Shown here piece by piece: positions 6,292 to 6,965 of a stretch of 6,965 nt of DNA. The first letter of the stretch is position 1; the number at the start of each line of letters is the position of its first letter. The stretch is from NCBI GenBank assembly GCA_002085035.1, contig MZGM01000065.1:1-6965 (forward strand), read 5' to 3'. The notes below the pieces were generated by a model. The model worked only from the letters and a program-made list of their open reading frames with translations, was not told where the DNA came from and did not search any database. Both the position numbers and the translations under genes were made by a program. Source of the DNA: Candidatus Zhuqueibacterota bacterium 4484_219. Lineage in GTDB: Bacteria > Zhuqueibacterota > JdFR-76 > 4484-219.

Positions 6292-6965
6292 TTACAGACA
6301 TTCCGCACATTTTTCAAATCCATATTTTTTAATACGTCCCAATATCTCCTGAGGATTACCAGAGCACAATATTTTGCCATCAAGAATAACGTGCCCTACA
6401 TCTGCCTGAATGTGTTGAATTATGAAACCAGTGTGCGTTATGACCAGACCTGATTTTTTTCGTTTAGTGATACTGATTTCTTTCTCCAATATTTCTTTGA
6501 TGATTTCGGATATCAGAAGGATATTTTCGAAATCTACGCCGGATTCCGGTTCATCTAACATGAGCAGAGCAGGGTTCATCAATCTCATCTGAAGGATTTC
6601 GGAGCGTTTGATTTCGCCGCCGGAAAACCCTTTGTTGATATCCCGATGGAGGTGATCTTTCAGATTCATGCTATCGGCAGCAGCAAGGATGTCGTTTTCG
6701 CTTCCTTTAATCGCTTTCAAGAGGTAAAATAGACTCACTCCTTTGACTGCCGGTGGTCGCTGGAAAGCCAGGCCAATTCCCAGTTTTGCTCTCTTGTGAA
6801 CTGGTAGGGAAGTAATAGATTCTCCCTTGAACTTTATGTCTCCATCGGTCACCCTATATTGAGGTAACCCCATAATGGCACCCACAAGGGTAGTCTTACC
6901 TGAACCATTGGGACCAAATATCACATGCACGGTACCTTCCTCAATGGTCAGGTTTACTCCATGAA
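6292..6965 (-). CDS. sufC: SufC Fe-S assembly ABC ATPase, 5'-truncated by window end
   Basis: This soluble ABC-type ATPase powers shape changes in the SufB scaffold; despite the ABC fold it is not a transporter. The frame runs through the window edge (first full codon HGVNL...), so roughly 12-20 N-terminal residues are missing and the GTG at 6930 is internal. Counting from the edge: Walker A GPNGSGKTT (17-25), Q-loop Gln68 in AFQRPP, signature FSGGEIKR (113-120), Walker B ALLMLDEPESGVD (132-144) and switch His177 in VITHTG. FSGGE(I/K)KR with LDEPESG(V/L)D is the SufC-specific pattern. The end, KKYGFEKCAECL, carries a CxxC (219 and 222) absent from the classical E. coli protein as I remember it. 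It sits directly upstream of sufB. All ATPase motifs are intact, so an active enzyme is expected. Confidence 0.92.
   Translation of the reverse strand, partial: HGVNLTIEEGTVHVIFGPNGSGKTTLVGAIMGLPQYRVTDGDIKFKGESITSLPVHKRAKLGIGLAFQRPPAVKGVSLFYLLKAIKGSENDILAAADSMNLKDHLHRDINKGFSGGEIKRSEILQMRLMNPALLMLDEPESGVDFENILLISEIIKEILEKEISITKRKKSGLVITHTGFIIQHIQADVGHVILDGKILCSGNPQEILGRIKKYGFEKCAECL

Overview
The window reads as ordinary, densely packed bacterial chromosome. Most intergenic gaps are 1 to 90 bp and the largest is 183 bp. It holds seven protein genes, two of which run off the ends. No tRNA, rRNA, insertion sequence, CRISPR array or integrase is visible. An HtrA protease with a membrane-proximal N-terminus, an HU/IHF-type DNA-binding protein, strong Shine-Dalgarno sequences (AAGGAGGT, GGAGGG) and a peptidoglycan amidase all point to Bacteria. 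The SUF genes are the compact SufC-SufB type common in archaea and deep-branching anaerobic bacteria. Together these suggest an uncultured or thermophilic/anaerobic bacterial lineage, but the sequence alone does not fix the phylum.

Left part, plus strand (1-2195): the 3' part of a Do-type HtrA protease (trypsin domain plus two PDZ domains). One base after its stop comes a 56-residue two-helix membrane protein. Next is an HU-family gene with a near-perfect ribosome binding site, followed by a rho-independent-type hairpin at 2151-2185. A possible 12-codon leader ORF lies across that hairpin.

Middle part, plus strand (2260-5170): a tight three-gene unit. A PLP aminotransferase of the AlaC type is followed after 12 bp by a membrane-anchored N-acetylmuramoyl-L-alanine amidase. 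A polytopic membrane protein with a signal peptide then overlaps the amidase stop by 8 bp. The amidase's N-terminal membrane domain and the membrane protein appear to be homologous. Both carry a TM segment followed by a glycine-rich segment with the identical core GTEPIH and then a charged helix. This shared domain, once fused to an amidase and once standalone next door, is the most unusual thing in the window. It resembles a holin/endolysin-like division of labour without being a recognised phage lysis cassette.

Right part, minus strand (6965-5179): sufC (5' end cut by the window edge) then sufB, 15 bp apart, convergent to the middle unit with an 8 bp gap. They encode the ATPase and scaffold of an Fe-S cluster assembly machine. 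SufB keeps the scaffold Cys and His-Glu residues but is short, and SufC ends in a CxxC. This fits the minimal two-gene SUF-like system rather than the full SufBCD set.

Two of the three regions deal with the cell envelope (HtrA quality control; amidase and membrane partner). The aminotransferase could supply alanine for peptidoglycan, but that link rests only on gene order.
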